Shown here: piece after piece, positions 45,983 through 54,432 of the stretch
Layout: the number at the start of each line of letters is the position of its first letter
Position numbering within the stretch: position 1 is the stretch's first letter
Assembly: GCF_024807945.1 (NCBI RefSeq)
Contig: NZ_JANUFD010000003.1
Location: forward strand, 1-64,000
Direction: 5' to 3'
Length of the DNA stretch: 64,000 bases
DNA from: Pseudomonas sp. JUb42
GTDB taxonomy: Bacteria; Pseudomonadota; Gammaproteobacteria; Pseudomonadales; Pseudomonadaceae
The notes under the pieces: generated by a model
Seen by the model: only the letters and a program-made list of their open reading frames with translations
Database searches by the model: none
Told to the model about the DNA's origin: nothing
Program-made: the position numbers and the translations under genes

Positions 45983-46975
45983 ATGCTGCACTCCCACCTG
46001 ACCACCCTCAACGCCGTCTCCCTGGTCCTGGAAACCTTCGCCGCCGAAGGCCGACCCCGCGAAGCCCTGCTTGAAGGCAGCGGCATCAGCCTGGCCGAGC
46101 TGGACCGGGCCGATATCCGCATCGCCACCCATCAGGAAATGCAGGTCTGCGCCAACGCAGTGGCCCTGCGCCGGGACATCGGCCTGGATCTTGGGCGGCG
46201 CATGCATGTGTCGTCCTACGGGATTCTCGGTTACGCCCTGCTGACCAGTGCCACTTTCGGTGACGCCCTGCGCCTGGCCCTGACCTACCCGGCGCTGCTC
46301 GGCACCCTGTTCGAACTGTGTCTGATCGAAGATGGCGACAAGATCTGGCTCAGCGCCAGCGACTACCGCGACAACGAAGCCCTGACCGCCTTCAACAGCG
46401 AACTGTGCATGACCTCCCTGAAAGTCATCTGCGACGACCTGCTCGGCCACGCCCTGCCCCTGCTCGGCGCGCGCTTCGCTTATCCGGCCCCGGACTACCG
46501 ACAGCGCTACGCCGAAAACTTCCCCTGTGCCGTGCAATTCGAGCAGGCCGACAACGCCTTTGCCTTTTCCCGCCACTGGCTCGACCAACCCCTGCCACTG
46601 GCCGACCGCATCACCCATCGCGACATGCATGAGCGCTGCCGTCGGCAGAACATCGAGTTCACCGGGCGTCAGGCCTGGCTAGGGCGTATCCGTCAGTTGA
46701 TCGCCAGTCAGTTGCACTCAGCCCCCGGTCTCGGCGCCCTGGCCACGCAAATGAATTGCTCCGAACGCACCCTGCGCAGGCATCTGCAGGCCAACGGCAG
46801 CAGCTATCAGGAACTGCTCGACGAGCTGCGTTTCGAGCGCGCCAAGCAGATGTTGCAAGAGGACGAACTGCCCATCTACCGCATCGCCGAAGAGCTGGGC
46901 TTCAGCGAGACCGCGAGCTTTCGTCATGCCTTCAGCCGCTGGAGCGGCGTGGCGCCGAGCCAGTTCAGGCCCTGA
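45983..46975 (+). CDS. AraC-family transcriptional regulator
   Basis: A 330-residue regulator: N-terminal arabinose-binding-like domain (about 20-195; DIGLDLGRRMHVSSYGILGYALLTSATFGDALRLALTY) and a C-terminal double helix-turn-helix (about 240-325; LGALATQMNCSERTLRRHLQANGSSYQELLDELRFERAKQML...IAEELGFSETASFRHAFSRWSGVAPSQFR). Start at 45983. Likely activates the downstream polyamine or upstream asparagine genes, but the target is not shown. Confidence 0.85.
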   Translation: MLHSHLTTLNAVSLVLETFAAEGRPREALLEGSGISLAELDRADIRIATHQEMQVCANAVALRRDIGLDLGRRMHVSSYGILGYALLTSATFGDALRLALTYPALLGTLFELCLIEDGDKIWLSASDYRDNEALTAFNSELCMTSLKVICDDLLGHALPLLGARFAYPAPDYRQRYAENFPCAVQFEQADNAFAFSRHWLDQPLPLADRITHRDMHERCRRQNIEFTGRQAWLGRIRQLIASQLHSAPGLGALATQMNCSERTLRRHLQANGSSYQELLDELRFERAKQMLQEDELPIYRIAEELGFSETASFRHAFSRWSGVAPSQFRP

Positions 46976-47119
46976 AACGGGGCATGGATGCCTCATTAAG
47001 AGGCGATATGCGGCCAGTCTTTATGGCCGAAAAAATCCCCTTTTGGCCGTTCCCGTCGTTCCCGCCAGCGTCCTTGCACGCCAAAAATGGAACACCGACA
47101 GCCAAGAGGAAAACAACAA

Positions 47120-48151
47120 ATGCTGACGATCTATTCGGACGATCATCGCCTGCACCATGGCCGCTGCGAGCTCATCGACGGGCAACTCAAGCCCTGCTTC
47201 GAGATGCCGTCCCGCGCCGACCATGTGCTGCAGCGGGTCAAGGCGCGCAATCTCGGCCCGGTGCTGGCGCCTGATGACTTCGGCTTGGCCCCTGTACAAC
47301 GGGTGCACAGCGCCGACTACCTGGAGTTCTTCAAGGGCGCCTGGCAGCGCTGGGCCGCCACGGGCAGCGAGGGCGATCTGCTGCCCTTCACCTGGCCGGC
47401 CCGCACCCTGCGCTCAATCAAACCCACCAGTTTGCACGGCGAGTTCGGCTACTACAGTTTCGACGCCGGGGCACCGATCACTGCGGGTACTTGGCAGGCC
47501 GCCTACAGCGCCGCACAGGTCGCCCTGACCGCGCAAAATGCGATTCAACAGGACGGCCTGCCCAGCGCCTTCGCCCTGTGCCGTCCACCGGGCCATCACG
47601 CGGCTGGCGATTTGATGGGTGGTTACTGCTACCTGAATAACATCGCCATCGCCGCCCAGGCTTTCCTCGATCAGGGCCGTAAGAAAGTGGCGATCCTCGA
47701 CGTCGATTACCACCACGGCAACGGTACGCAGTCGATCTTCTACGAGCGCAGCGACGTGCTGTTCACCTCGATCCACGGCGACCCTGCCATCGAATTCCCG
47801 TTCTTCCTCGGTTACGCCGACGAACTCGGTGAAGGTCCGGGCACGGGCTACAACTTCAACTATCCATTGCCTGCAGGCAGTGATTGGGCCGCCTGGAGCC
47901 AGGCGCTGGAACAGGCCTGCGCACAGATCCAGGCCTACGACCCGGACGTGGTGCTGGTTTCCCTGGGTGTCGATACGTTCAAGGACGACCCCATCTCCCA
48001 GTTCAAACTGGACAGCCCCGATTACCTGAGCATGGGCGCACGCATTGCCCGGCTCGGCAAACCGACGCTGTTCGTGATGGAAGGCGGCTATGCCGTCGAG
48101 GAAATCGGCATCAATGCCGTGAATGTGCTGGAAGGCTTCGAAACCGTCTGA
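47120..48151 (+). CDS. Acetylpolyamine amidohydrolase (histone deacetylase family)
   Basis: A 343-residue zinc deacetylase of the HDAC superfamily. Motifs RPPGHHAAGDLMGGYCYLNNIAIAAQA (156-182, tandem His159-His160) and LDVDYHHGNGTQ (193-204, zinc ligands Asp196 and His198) are typical of APAH enzymes that deacetylate N-acetylputrescine or N-acetylcadaverine. Start at 47120 with AGAGG. Followed after 27 bp by a polyamine-binding protein gene, which supports a polyamine role. Confidence 0.9.
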   Translation: MLTIYSDDHRLHHGRCELIDGQLKPCFEMPSRADHVLQRVKARNLGPVLAPDDFGLAPVQRVHSADYLEFFKGAWQRWAATGSEGDLLPFTWPARTLRSIKPTSLHGEFGYYSFDAGAPITAGTWQAAYSAAQVALTAQNAIQQDGLPSAFALCRPPGHHAAGDLMGGYCYLNNIAIAAQAFLDQGRKKVAILDVDYHHGNGTQSIFYERSDVLFTSIHGDPAIEFPFFLGYADELGEGPGTGYNFNYPLPAGSDWAAWSQALEQACAQIQAYDPDVVLVSLGVDTFKDDPISQFKLDSPDYLSMGARIARLGKPTLFVMEGGYAVEEIGINAVNVLEGFETV

Positions 48152-48178
48152 TCCGACCTTATTACAAGAGCGAACACG

Positions 48179-49279
48179 ATGAATCCATTCAAGCGTCTTA
48201 TGGCTCCCGTACTCTGCGCCTCGCTGTTCTGCGCCGCGACCCAGGCCGATGAACAGCGCACGCTGCGCGTCTACAACTGGTTCGACTACATCACCCCGCA
48301 AACCCTGGTGGACTTCAAGCAAGACGCCAAGGTCAACCTGATCTACGACATCTTCGACACCAACGAAGCGCTGGAAGCCAAGCTGCTGACCGGCAACTCC
48401 GGCTATGACGTGGTGGTGCCGTCCAACGTGTTCCTGGCCAAGCAGATCGAAGCCGGGGTGTTCCAGCCCCTGGATCGCAGCAAGCTGAGCAACTACTCGC
48501 ACCTGGACCCCAAGCTGATGAAGCTGTTGGAGGCCAACGATCCGGGCAACAAATACGCCGTGCCCTACATGTACGGCACCATCCTGATCGGCTTCAACCC
48601 GGAAAAGGTCAAGGCGGTGCTGGGTGACAAGGCACCGGTGGACAGTTGGGACCTGATCTTCAAGGAAGAGAACATCAGCAAGCTCAAGCAGTGCGGCGTC
48701 GCCCTGCTCGACTCGCCTTCGGAAATCATGCCCCTGGCCTTGCAGCACCTGGGCCTGCCACCCAACAGCACCAAGCCAGCGGACTACGCCAAGGCTGAAG
48801 CGCTGATGCTGAAGATCCGGCCGTACATCAGCTACTTCCACTCGTCCAAGTACATGGCCGATATCGCCAACGGTGACATCTGCGTGGCCGTCGGTTACTC
48901 CGGCAGCTTCTCCCAGGCCGCCAACCGCGCCAAGGAAGCCAAGAACGGCGTAGTCGTGGACATGCGCCTGCCCAAGGAAGGCGCACCGATCTGGTTCGAC
49001 ATGCTCGCCATCCCCAAAGGCGCCAAAAACACCGAAGACGCCCACGCCTTTATCAACTACCTGCTGCAACCCAAGGTGATCGCACCGATCAGTGACTTCG
49101 TCGGCTACCCCAACCCGAACAAGGACGCCACCGACCTGGTCGACCCGGCGATCCGCAGCAACCCCAACCTGTACCCCACCGAAGAAGCGATGAAAACCCT
49201 CTACACCCTGCAACCCCTGCCCCACGACGCCGAGCGCGCACGGACCCGGGCGTGGACCAAGATCAAGTCGGGGACCTGA
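48179..49279 (+). CDS. Polyamine ABC transporter periplasmic binding protein (PotF/SpuD-like)
   Basis: A 366-residue exported binding protein: signal peptide about 1-22 (ending ATQAD), then LRVYNWFDYITPQTLVDFKQD, the typical PotD/PotF opening, with YDVVVPSNVFLAKQIEAGVF and YMYGTILIGFNPEKVKAVLG. It would capture putrescine, spermidine or their acetylated forms. No permease or ATPase genes accompany it here, so it must use a transporter coded elsewhere. Co-directional with the deacetylase, 27 bp downstream. Confidence 0.9.
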   Translation: MNPFKRLMAPVLCASLFCAATQADEQRTLRVYNWFDYITPQTLVDFKQDAKVNLIYDIFDTNEALEAKLLTGNSGYDVVVPSNVFLAKQIEAGVFQPLDRSKLSNYSHLDPKLMKLLEANDPGNKYAVPYMYGTILIGFNPEKVKAVLGDKAPVDSWDLIFKEENISKLKQCGVALLDSPSEIMPLALQHLGLPPNSTKPADYAKAEALMLKIRPYISYFHSSKYMADIANGDICVAVGYSGSFSQAANRAKEAKNGVVVDMRLPKEGAPIWFDMLAIPKGAKNTEDAHAFINYLLQPKVIAPISDFVGYPNPNKDATDLVDPAIRSNPNLYPTEEAMKTLYTLQPLPHDAERARTRAWTKIKSGT

Positions 49280-49301
49280 TTAAAAGGCAAGCATAGATAC
49301 T

Positions 49302-49393
49302 GTGGGAGCGCGGCTTGCCCGCGAAGGCGATCTTTAAGGTTCAAAGAATCTGGAGGCTGTACGGGCCTCTTCGCGGGCAAGCCGCGCTCCCAC
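49302..49393. repeat. REP doublet (REPIN), GTGGGAGCGCGGCTTGCCC type
   Basis: Arms 49302-49325 and 49370-49393, perfectly inverted (GTGGGAGCGCGG / CCGCGCTCCCAC). It lies in the 224-bp gap between the binding-protein gene and tkt. Confidence 0.9.
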
Positions 49394-49503
49394 AGATTTG
49401 GTCTCATCAGAAACTCAGCGACTATTTCCCCGGAACCAACCCCGTCTGCCTGTGCTCAACTCTTATCTGGATGCTCACCGCCACGCCACCGAGGGTTAAT
49501 TCA

Positions 49504-51579
49504 ATGGGTTCGTCTTCTTCCATCGAACAGCACAGCGCACGCGACCAACTTTGCATCAACACCATCCGCACCCTGGCCATGGATGCCGTGCAGAAGGCCA
49601 ATTCCGGTCATCCCGGCACGCCTATGGCCCTGGCTCCGGTGGGTTATACGCTGTGGAACCGCTTCCTGCGCTATCACCCCGAGCACCCGGACTGGCCTAA
49701 CCGCGACCGTTTTGTCCTGTCGGTCGGGCATGCCTCGATGCTGCTGTATTCGCTGCTGCACCTGGCCGGCGTGGTCGAGATCGACGAGCACGGCAAGCCT
49801 TCGGGCAAGCCGGCGGTCGCCCTGGAAGACATCAAACAGTTCCGCCAACTGGACTCCAAGACGCCCGGTCACCCGGAATACCGCATGACCACGGGCGTGG
49901 AAACCACCACCGGGCCGCTGGGCCAGGGCTGCGCCAACAGTGTCGGCATGGCCATGGCCGAACGCTGGCTGGGTGAGCGCTTCAACGGCCCGCAGCGCAC
50001 GCTGTTCGACTACAACGTCTACGTGCTCTGCGGTGATGGCGACATGATGGAAGGGGTCACCAGCGAGGCGGCCTCGATTGCCGGGCACCTCAAGCTGGCC
50101 AACCTGTGCTGGATCTACGACAACAACACCATCAGCATCGAAGGCCACACCAACCTGGCCTTCAGCGAAGACGTACAGACCCGTTTCGAGGGCTACGGCT
50201 GGAACACCCTGCATGTGGCCGACGCCAACGACACCGAGGCTCTGGCCAAGGCCATCGAGGTGTTCAAGCACACTAATGACGCGCCGACCCTGATCGTGGT
50301 CGACAGCGTGATCGGCTATGGCTCGCCCCATAAGCACAACACCTCCGCCGCCCACGGCGAACCCTTGGGCGAAGATGAAATCAAGCTGACCAAGCAATTC
50401 TATGGCTGGGACGAAAACTCTAGTTTCCTGGTGCCCGACGATGCCCGCACCTGCCTGCGCGACAGCCTGCTGCAACGCAACAGCGAGGCCTACGACAGCT
50501 GGCAGCAAACCCTGAAGGCGCTTGAAAGCAGCGAACCGAAGCTGGCCGACGAATTGCGCCGTATGCGTGCCGGGGAAATGCCGGAGCAATGGCAGGATTC
50601 GATGCAGTCCTTCGAAGCCGACCCCAAGGGCCTCGCCACCCGTGCTTCCGGCGGCAAGGTGCTGAATGCCTTCGCCGAGCAAATCCCGTGGCTGCTGGGC
50701 GGTTCGGCGGACTTGTCGCCGTCCACCAAAACCAACCTGACCTTCGACGGCGCGGGCAGTTTTGCCGCCGATAACTACAGCGGCCGCAACCTGCACTTCG
50801 GCATCCGCGAACACGCCATGGGCTCCATCGCCAACGGCATGGCGCTGTGCTACGTGCGGCCCTATGCCTCGACCTTTCTGGTGTTCAGCGACTATATGAA
50901 GCCGCCGATCCGCCTCGCGTCGATCATGGAATTACCGGTGATCTTCGTCTTCACCCACGACTCCATCGGCGTCGGCGAAGACGGCCCGACCCACCAGCCC
51001 ATCGAACAACTGACACAACTGCGCTCGACACCCGGCCTGCTGACCCTGCGCCCAGGCGATGCCAATGAAACCGCTCAGGCGTGGAAAGTGGCCCTGGCCC
51101 AGACCAATCGGCCGTCGTGCATCATCCTTTCGCGCCAACCCATGCCAACCCTGGACCGCAAGCAATACGCCGCGGCACAAGGGCTGGCAAAAGGCGCTTA
51201 CGTGTTGGCCGACGCGAAAGCAGGCGAACCGGCGGTGATCCTCATCGCTACCGGCAGCGAAGTCGGCATGACGGTGCAGGCCTACGAGCAGCTCAAGGCC
51301 GAAGGTATCGCTGCGCGCGTGGTGTCGATGCCGAGTTGGGAACTGTTCGAGCAACAGGACCAGGCCTACCGCGACAGCGTTTTCCCACCTGCCGTGACCG
51401 CACGGGTCGCTGTGGAACAGGCCGGACCGCTGGGCTGGGATCGCTATGTCGGCAACACCGGAGCCAAAGTGGTGATGAACACCTTCGGTGCCTCGGCGCC
51501 CATCGATAAGCTGCAGGCCAAATTTGGCTTTACCGTGGAGAACATTGTGAAGGTAGCTAAGGCACAGTTGGCGCTCTGA
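49504..51579 (+). CDS. tkt: Transketolase
   Basis: A 691-residue thiamine-diphosphate enzyme moving two-carbon units between sugar phosphates in the pentose-phosphate pathway. TPP motif GDGDMMEGVTSEAASIAGHLKLANLCWIYDNN (177-208), TTGPLGQG, and the pyrimidine-domain segment FVFTHDSIGVGEDGPTHQPIEQL (about 480-502) are intact. Start at 49504 gives MGSSSSIEQHSARDQL, a little longer N-terminus than the 665-residue norm. Many pseudomonads carry a main tktA elsewhere next to gap/epd, so this may be a second copy. Confidence 0.92.
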   Translation: MGSSSSIEQHSARDQLCINTIRTLAMDAVQKANSGHPGTPMALAPVGYTLWNRFLRYHPEHPDWPNRDRFVLSVGHASMLLYSLLHLAGVVEIDEHGKPSGKPAVALEDIKQFRQLDSKTPGHPEYRMTTGVETTTGPLGQGCANSVGMAMAERWLGERFNGPQRTLFDYNVYVLCGDGDMMEGVTSEAASIAGHLKLANLCWIYDNNTISIEGHTNLAFSEDVQTRFEGYGWNTLHVADANDTEALAKAIEVFKHTNDAPTLIVVDSVIGYGSPHKHNTSAAHGEPLGEDEIKLTKQFYGWDENSSFLVPDDARTCLRDSLLQRNSEAYDSWQQTLKALESSEPKLADELRRMRAGEMPEQWQDSMQSFEADPKGLATRASGGKVLNAFAEQIPWLLGGSADLSPSTKTNLTFDGAGSFAADNYSGRNLHFGIREHAMGSIANGMALCYVRPYASTFLVFSDYMKPPIRLASIMELPVIFVFTHDSIGVGEDGPTHQPIEQLTQLRSTPGLLTLRPGDANETAQAWKVALAQTNRPSCIILSRQPMPTLDRKQYAAAQGLAKGAYVLADAKAGEPAVILIATGSEVGMTVQAYEQLKAEGIAARVVSMPSWELFEQQDQAYRDSVFPPAVTARVAVEQAGPLGWDRYVGNTGAKVVMNTFGASAPIDKLQAKFGFTVENIVKVAKAQLAL

Positions 51580-51600
51580 TCTCATGGTAAGCACACGCCT

Positions 51601-51671
51601 GTAAGAGCTGCCGCAGGCTGCGAAAGCGGTGGTTCATGTAGAACCCATTCGCAGCCTTCGGCAGCTCCTAC
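51601..51671. repeat. REP-like inverted repeat, AGAGCTGCCGCAGGCTGCGA type
   Basis: Left arm GAGCTGCCGCAGGCTGCGA (51605-51623) and right arm TCGCAGCCTTCGGCAGCTC (51649-51667) with one mismatch. It belongs to a further repeat family and lies between convergent tkt and MocR genes. Confidence 0.8.
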
Positions 51672-51680
51672 AGAGGCAGA

Positions 51681-53243
51681 TCAATCGCGCCAGGCCTCTT
51701 TCAGCCTGGCCAACGCCAGGGCAATCTCCGCTTCGGGCACCGCCGCAAACCCCAGCACCAGCCCGGCGCGGTTATCCACAGGCTCGCTGGAATCGGGCAG
51801 CCAATAATCGCTCAGGGCACTGATCTCTACTCCCACATCCCTCGCCTTGGCCACCAGCTCCTGTTCCCTCGCCAGGCTCTCGACCCGCATCGCGCAGTGC
51901 AGCCCCGCCACCACCTTGGGCATCACTTCACAACCGCGAATATCCGCAGGCCATCCGGCCAGCAAGGCATTGCGGCGGCTCAACGCGGCCCGCCGCATGC
52001 GACGGATATGCCGCTGGAAATGGCCCTTGGCAATGAACTCGGCCATCACTCGTTGCGTACCGATTTCGGAATGGCGCATGTCGACGGCGCGACGCTGACT
52101 GAACGGCTTGACCAACCTCTCAGGTAAAACCAGATAACCCAGGCGCAGCGCCGGAAAGGCGATCTTGCCGAAAGTGCCGACATACAGCACTCGACCGTGC
52201 CGATCCAGCGCCGCCAAAGGTGCCAATGGCGCGCCGCTATAGCGGTATTCGCCGTCGTAATCGTCTTCGACGATCCAGCCCTTGGTGCGTTCGGCCCAGG
52301 CCAGCAGGTCGAGGCGCCGGGCCAGGCTCATGACCACGCCGGTGGGGTACTGATGCGAAGGCGTCACGTAGGCCATTTTGCAGTCGCTGCGTGCCAGTTC
52401 CGCGCTCTGCATGCCCTCTTCATCCACCGTGATGCCCTGCAGCCTGGCCCCGGCGATGGCGAACGCATGACCCGCTGCCCTGTAGCCTGGGTTTTCCACA
52501 GCCACCCCGTCTCCGGCCTGCACCAGCAACTGTGCACAAAGGCTGATGGCCTGCTGCGCACCACTGGTGATCACAATTTGCTCAGCCGTGCAGGTCAGCC
52601 CGCGCGAACTGCGCAAATAAACGGCAATCAGCTCGCGCAGACGTGCATCTCCTGCCGCCTCACCATACCCCAGCAGATGCAGGTCCGGTTTTCGCCAGAA
52701 AGCCGCGTGCAGCTTGCCCCACACGGCAAATGGGAATAGATCGAATGCAGGCACACCCACCCGAAACGCCTTGGGCGGCCCACCCAGTGGAGGGTTCAGA
52801 TGGTGCTTGTGCAGCAATTCCAGCGCCGGACTGTGGATAACTTCACTGGATGAAATGCCAGGTATTTCCGGCGATTTTGTGGATAACCCTGTGGGTAAGC
52901 CTGGTGATAACCCTGTGGACACTTTTGTGGATAGTTTTTTCGGCGAAGCTTTTTCCAACGCCATCTGCCGACTCGGTAATTGCGCGACATAGGTGCCATC
53001 ACCGATGCGACCATCGGTAAAACCCTCGGCGTACAACTGGTCATAGGCGCGCATCACGCTGTTGCGCGAGATCGACAGCGACTCGGCCAGGTCGCGACTC
53101 GCGGGCAGGCGCGTGCCGCTGCTCAAGCGTCCATCGAGAATACGCAGGCGCAGCGCCTGATACAGCTGGCGGCTCAGGCCCTGGCGGCGGTCCAGCTCGA
53201 TCCCGGCCAGGTTGAAAGGAAATGACGGCGGCTGTTCAGGCAT
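51681..53243 (-). CDS. MocR-family regulator (GntR wHTH fused to an aminotransferase-like domain)
   Basis: A 520-residue fusion: GntR winged helix (about 20-90; GTRLPASRDLAESLSISRNSVMRAYDQLYAEG) and a class I aminotransferase-like PLP domain (about 165-515; VITSGAQQAISLCAQLL, YVTPSHQYPTGVVMSLARRLDLL, Schiff-base Lys in YVGTFGKIAFPALRLGYLVLP). They are joined by a linker (about 95-140) containing a degenerate four-residue repeat (KLST, KVST, GLSP, GLPT, GLST). Probably controls the divergent paiB-like operon 90 bp away. It could also be PdxR-like; the effector is unknown. Confidence 0.9.
   Translation of the reverse strand: MPEQPPSFPFNLAGIELDRRQGLSRQLYQALRLRILDGRLSSGTRLPASRDLAESLSISRNSVMRAYDQLYAEGFTDGRIGDGTYVAQLPSRQMALEKASPKKLSTKVSTGLSPGLPTGLSTKSPEIPGISSSEVIHSPALELLHKHHLNPPLGGPPKAFRVGVPAFDLFPFAVWGKLHAAFWRKPDLHLLGYGEAAGDARLRELIAVYLRSSRGLTCTAEQIVITSGAQQAISLCAQLLVQAGDGVAVENPGYRAAGHAFAIAGARLQGITVDEEGMQSAELARSDCKMAYVTPSHQYPTGVVMSLARRLDLLAWAERTKGWIVEDDYDGEYRYSGAPLAPLAALDRHGRVLYVGTFGKIAFPALRLGYLVLPERLVKPFSQRRAVDMRHSEIGTQRVMAEFIAKGHFQRHIRRMRRAALSRRNALLAGWPADIRGCEVMPKVVAGLHCAMRVESLAREQELVAKARDVGVEISALSDYWLPDSSEPVDNRAGLVLGFAAVPEAEIALALARLKEAWRD
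52832..52840. other. Exact DnaA-box-like 9-mer inside the MocR gene
   Basis: TGTGGATAA (reverse of TTATCCACA) at 52832-52840, 46 bp before the 12-bp repeat that contains more copies. Within coding sequence; significance uncertain. Confidence 0.4.
52878..52934. repeat. 12-bp tandem minisatellite in the MocR linker, each unit with a TGTGGATAA-like core
   Basis: Cores TGTGGATAA (52878), TGTGGGTAA (52890), TGGTGATAA (52902), TGTGGACAC (52914) and TGTGGATAG (52926) recur at exactly 12 bp. One matches the DnaA box perfectly, two differ by one base. Because the period is a multiple of three it codes a repeated (K/G)(L/V)(S/P)(T/P) peptide in the hinge between the two protein domains; copy-number change would not shift the frame. 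Confidence 0.7.
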
Positions 53244-53244
53244 G

Positions 53245-53293
53245 AAATTGGCCCTATCAAATTGGCTCTTAATGGTTCTTACATCGAACCAAT
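53245..53293. promoter_or_regulatory. Candidate MocR operator region: direct plus inverted repeats
   Basis: AAATTGGCCCT (53245-53255), AAATTGGCTCT (53259-53269) and AATGGTTCT (53271-53279) are direct repeats, and the last pairs inversely with GAACCAAT (53286-53293). This direct-plus-inverted arrangement between the divergent genes is usual for MocR regulators. The first repeat touches the regulator's own start codon. Confidence 0.6.
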
Positions 53294-53333
53294 AGGCTGC
53301 CTAGGATTCACTCATTCGCCAAGGAATAATTTC

Positions 53334-53960
53334 ATGTACACACCCAGTGCCTTCAACGATGAAGAACTTGCCAGCCTGCACGGCCTGATCGAACAGACGC
53401 GCCTGGCAATTCTGGTCACCCATGACGAAAACGGCATACAGGCCTCGCATCTACCGCTGTTGTTCAGCCCCGAACAAGGGCCGTTCGGCACGCTCTACGG
53501 CCACATGGCCAAGGCCAATCCGCAATGGCAAACCTTGCAGACCCGCGCCGAAGCCATGGTGATCTTTGCCGGTGCCGACGCCTACGTCAGCCCGGGGTTT
53601 TATCCGAGCAAGGCCGAGCATGGCAAAGTGGTGCCAACCTGGAATTACCAGGCGGTGCACGCCTATGGCCGCGCCGATGTTTTCACCGACGCCGGGCGCC
53701 TGCTCAATCTGGTCAGCGCCCTGACCGACAAACACGAAGGCAGCCGCGCGCAGCCTTGGGCGGTAGCGGATGCGCCAGCCGAGTACATCGACAAGATGCT
53801 CAGTGCCATCGTCGGCTTCGCCTTGCCGATCAGCAGCCTGGAAGGCAAGCGCAAGTTCAGCCAGAACCGCAGCGCTGAGGACATTGCCGGTGTGCGCGCA
53901 GGCCTGATCGCCACGGCCGATGCCCGCGACCTTGAACTCGCCAAATTGATGAACACATAG
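53334..53960 (+). CDS. PaiB-like FMN-binding protein
   Basis: A 208-residue protein of the PaiB/FMN-binding split-barrel family. MYTPSAFNDEELASLHGLIEQTRLAILVTHDENGIQASHLPLLF (1-44), YVSPGFYPSKAEHGKVVPTWNYQAVHAYGRA (about 82-112) and ISSLEGKRKFSQNRSAEDIAGVRAGL (about 163-190) are characteristic. Family members are described as transcription modulators, but flavin-dependent functions are also proposed. Start at 53334 follows AAGGAAT. First gene of a three-gene unit with two acetyltransferases, divergent from the MocR gene. Confidence 0.88.
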   Translation: MYTPSAFNDEELASLHGLIEQTRLAILVTHDENGIQASHLPLLFSPEQGPFGTLYGHMAKANPQWQTLQTRAEAMVIFAGADAYVSPGFYPSKAEHGKVVPTWNYQAVHAYGRADVFTDAGRLLNLVSALTDKHEGSRAQPWAVADAPAEYIDKMLSAIVGFALPISSLEGKRKFSQNRSAEDIAGVRAGLIATADARDLELAKLMNT

Positions 53961-53974
53961 GAAGGAGAATCACT

Positions 53975-54421
53975 GTGTCCGATGTTCAGATTCGCCCCGT
54001 TACCGAACAGGATCACGCTGCCTGGCTGCCGCTGTGGCAGGCGTACCTGCGATTCTACAAGACCGAGCTGAGCGACGAAGTCTGCGCCAGCACCTGGCAG
54101 CGTTTGCTCGACCCGAGCGAAACCACCAACGGTGCCCTGGCCTGGCAGGACGGCAAGGCCATCGGCATGGTGCACTTCATCTATCATCGCTCCAACTGGA
54201 GCATCAAGAATGCCTGCTATCTTCAGGACCTGATTGTCGCCCCGGACCAGCGCGGCACCGGCGTCGGCCGCCTGCTGATCGAACACGTCTACGTGACGGC
54301 CAAGGCCAACAACTGCGACAAGGTGCACTGGCTGACCCACGAGACCAACGCCACGGCCATCCAGTTGTACGAACGCATCGCCGAGCGCCCCGGCTATATC
54401 CAATTCCGCAAAATGCTCTAG
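53975..54421 (+). CDS. GNAT-family N-acetyltransferase
   Basis: A 148-residue acetyltransferase with a GTG start at 53975 after GGAAGGAG. The acetyl-CoA loop is LIVAPDQRGTGVGRLLIEHV (about 87-106), the Q/RxxGxG/A motif being QRGTGVG. Substrate unknown. It follows the paiB-like gene by 14 bp. Together with PaiB this recalls the PaiA (polyamine acetyltransferase)-PaiB pair of Bacillus, although the sequence is too divergent for me to claim the same role. Confidence 0.85.
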   Translation: MSDVQIRPVTEQDHAAWLPLWQAYLRFYKTELSDEVCASTWQRLLDPSETTNGALAWQDGKAIGMVHFIYHRSNWSIKNACYLQDLIVAPDQRGTGVGRLLIEHVYVTAKANNCDKVHWLTHETNATAIQLYERIAERPGYIQFRKML

Positions 54422-54432
54422 GAAATCCACCG

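Noticed and set aside
52832-52934. A replication origin suggested by several DnaA-box-like 9-mers
   Set aside because: The copies follow a 12-bp in-frame tandem repeat inside a coding gene; there is no AT-rich unwinding element and no dnaA, dnaN or rpmH nearby.
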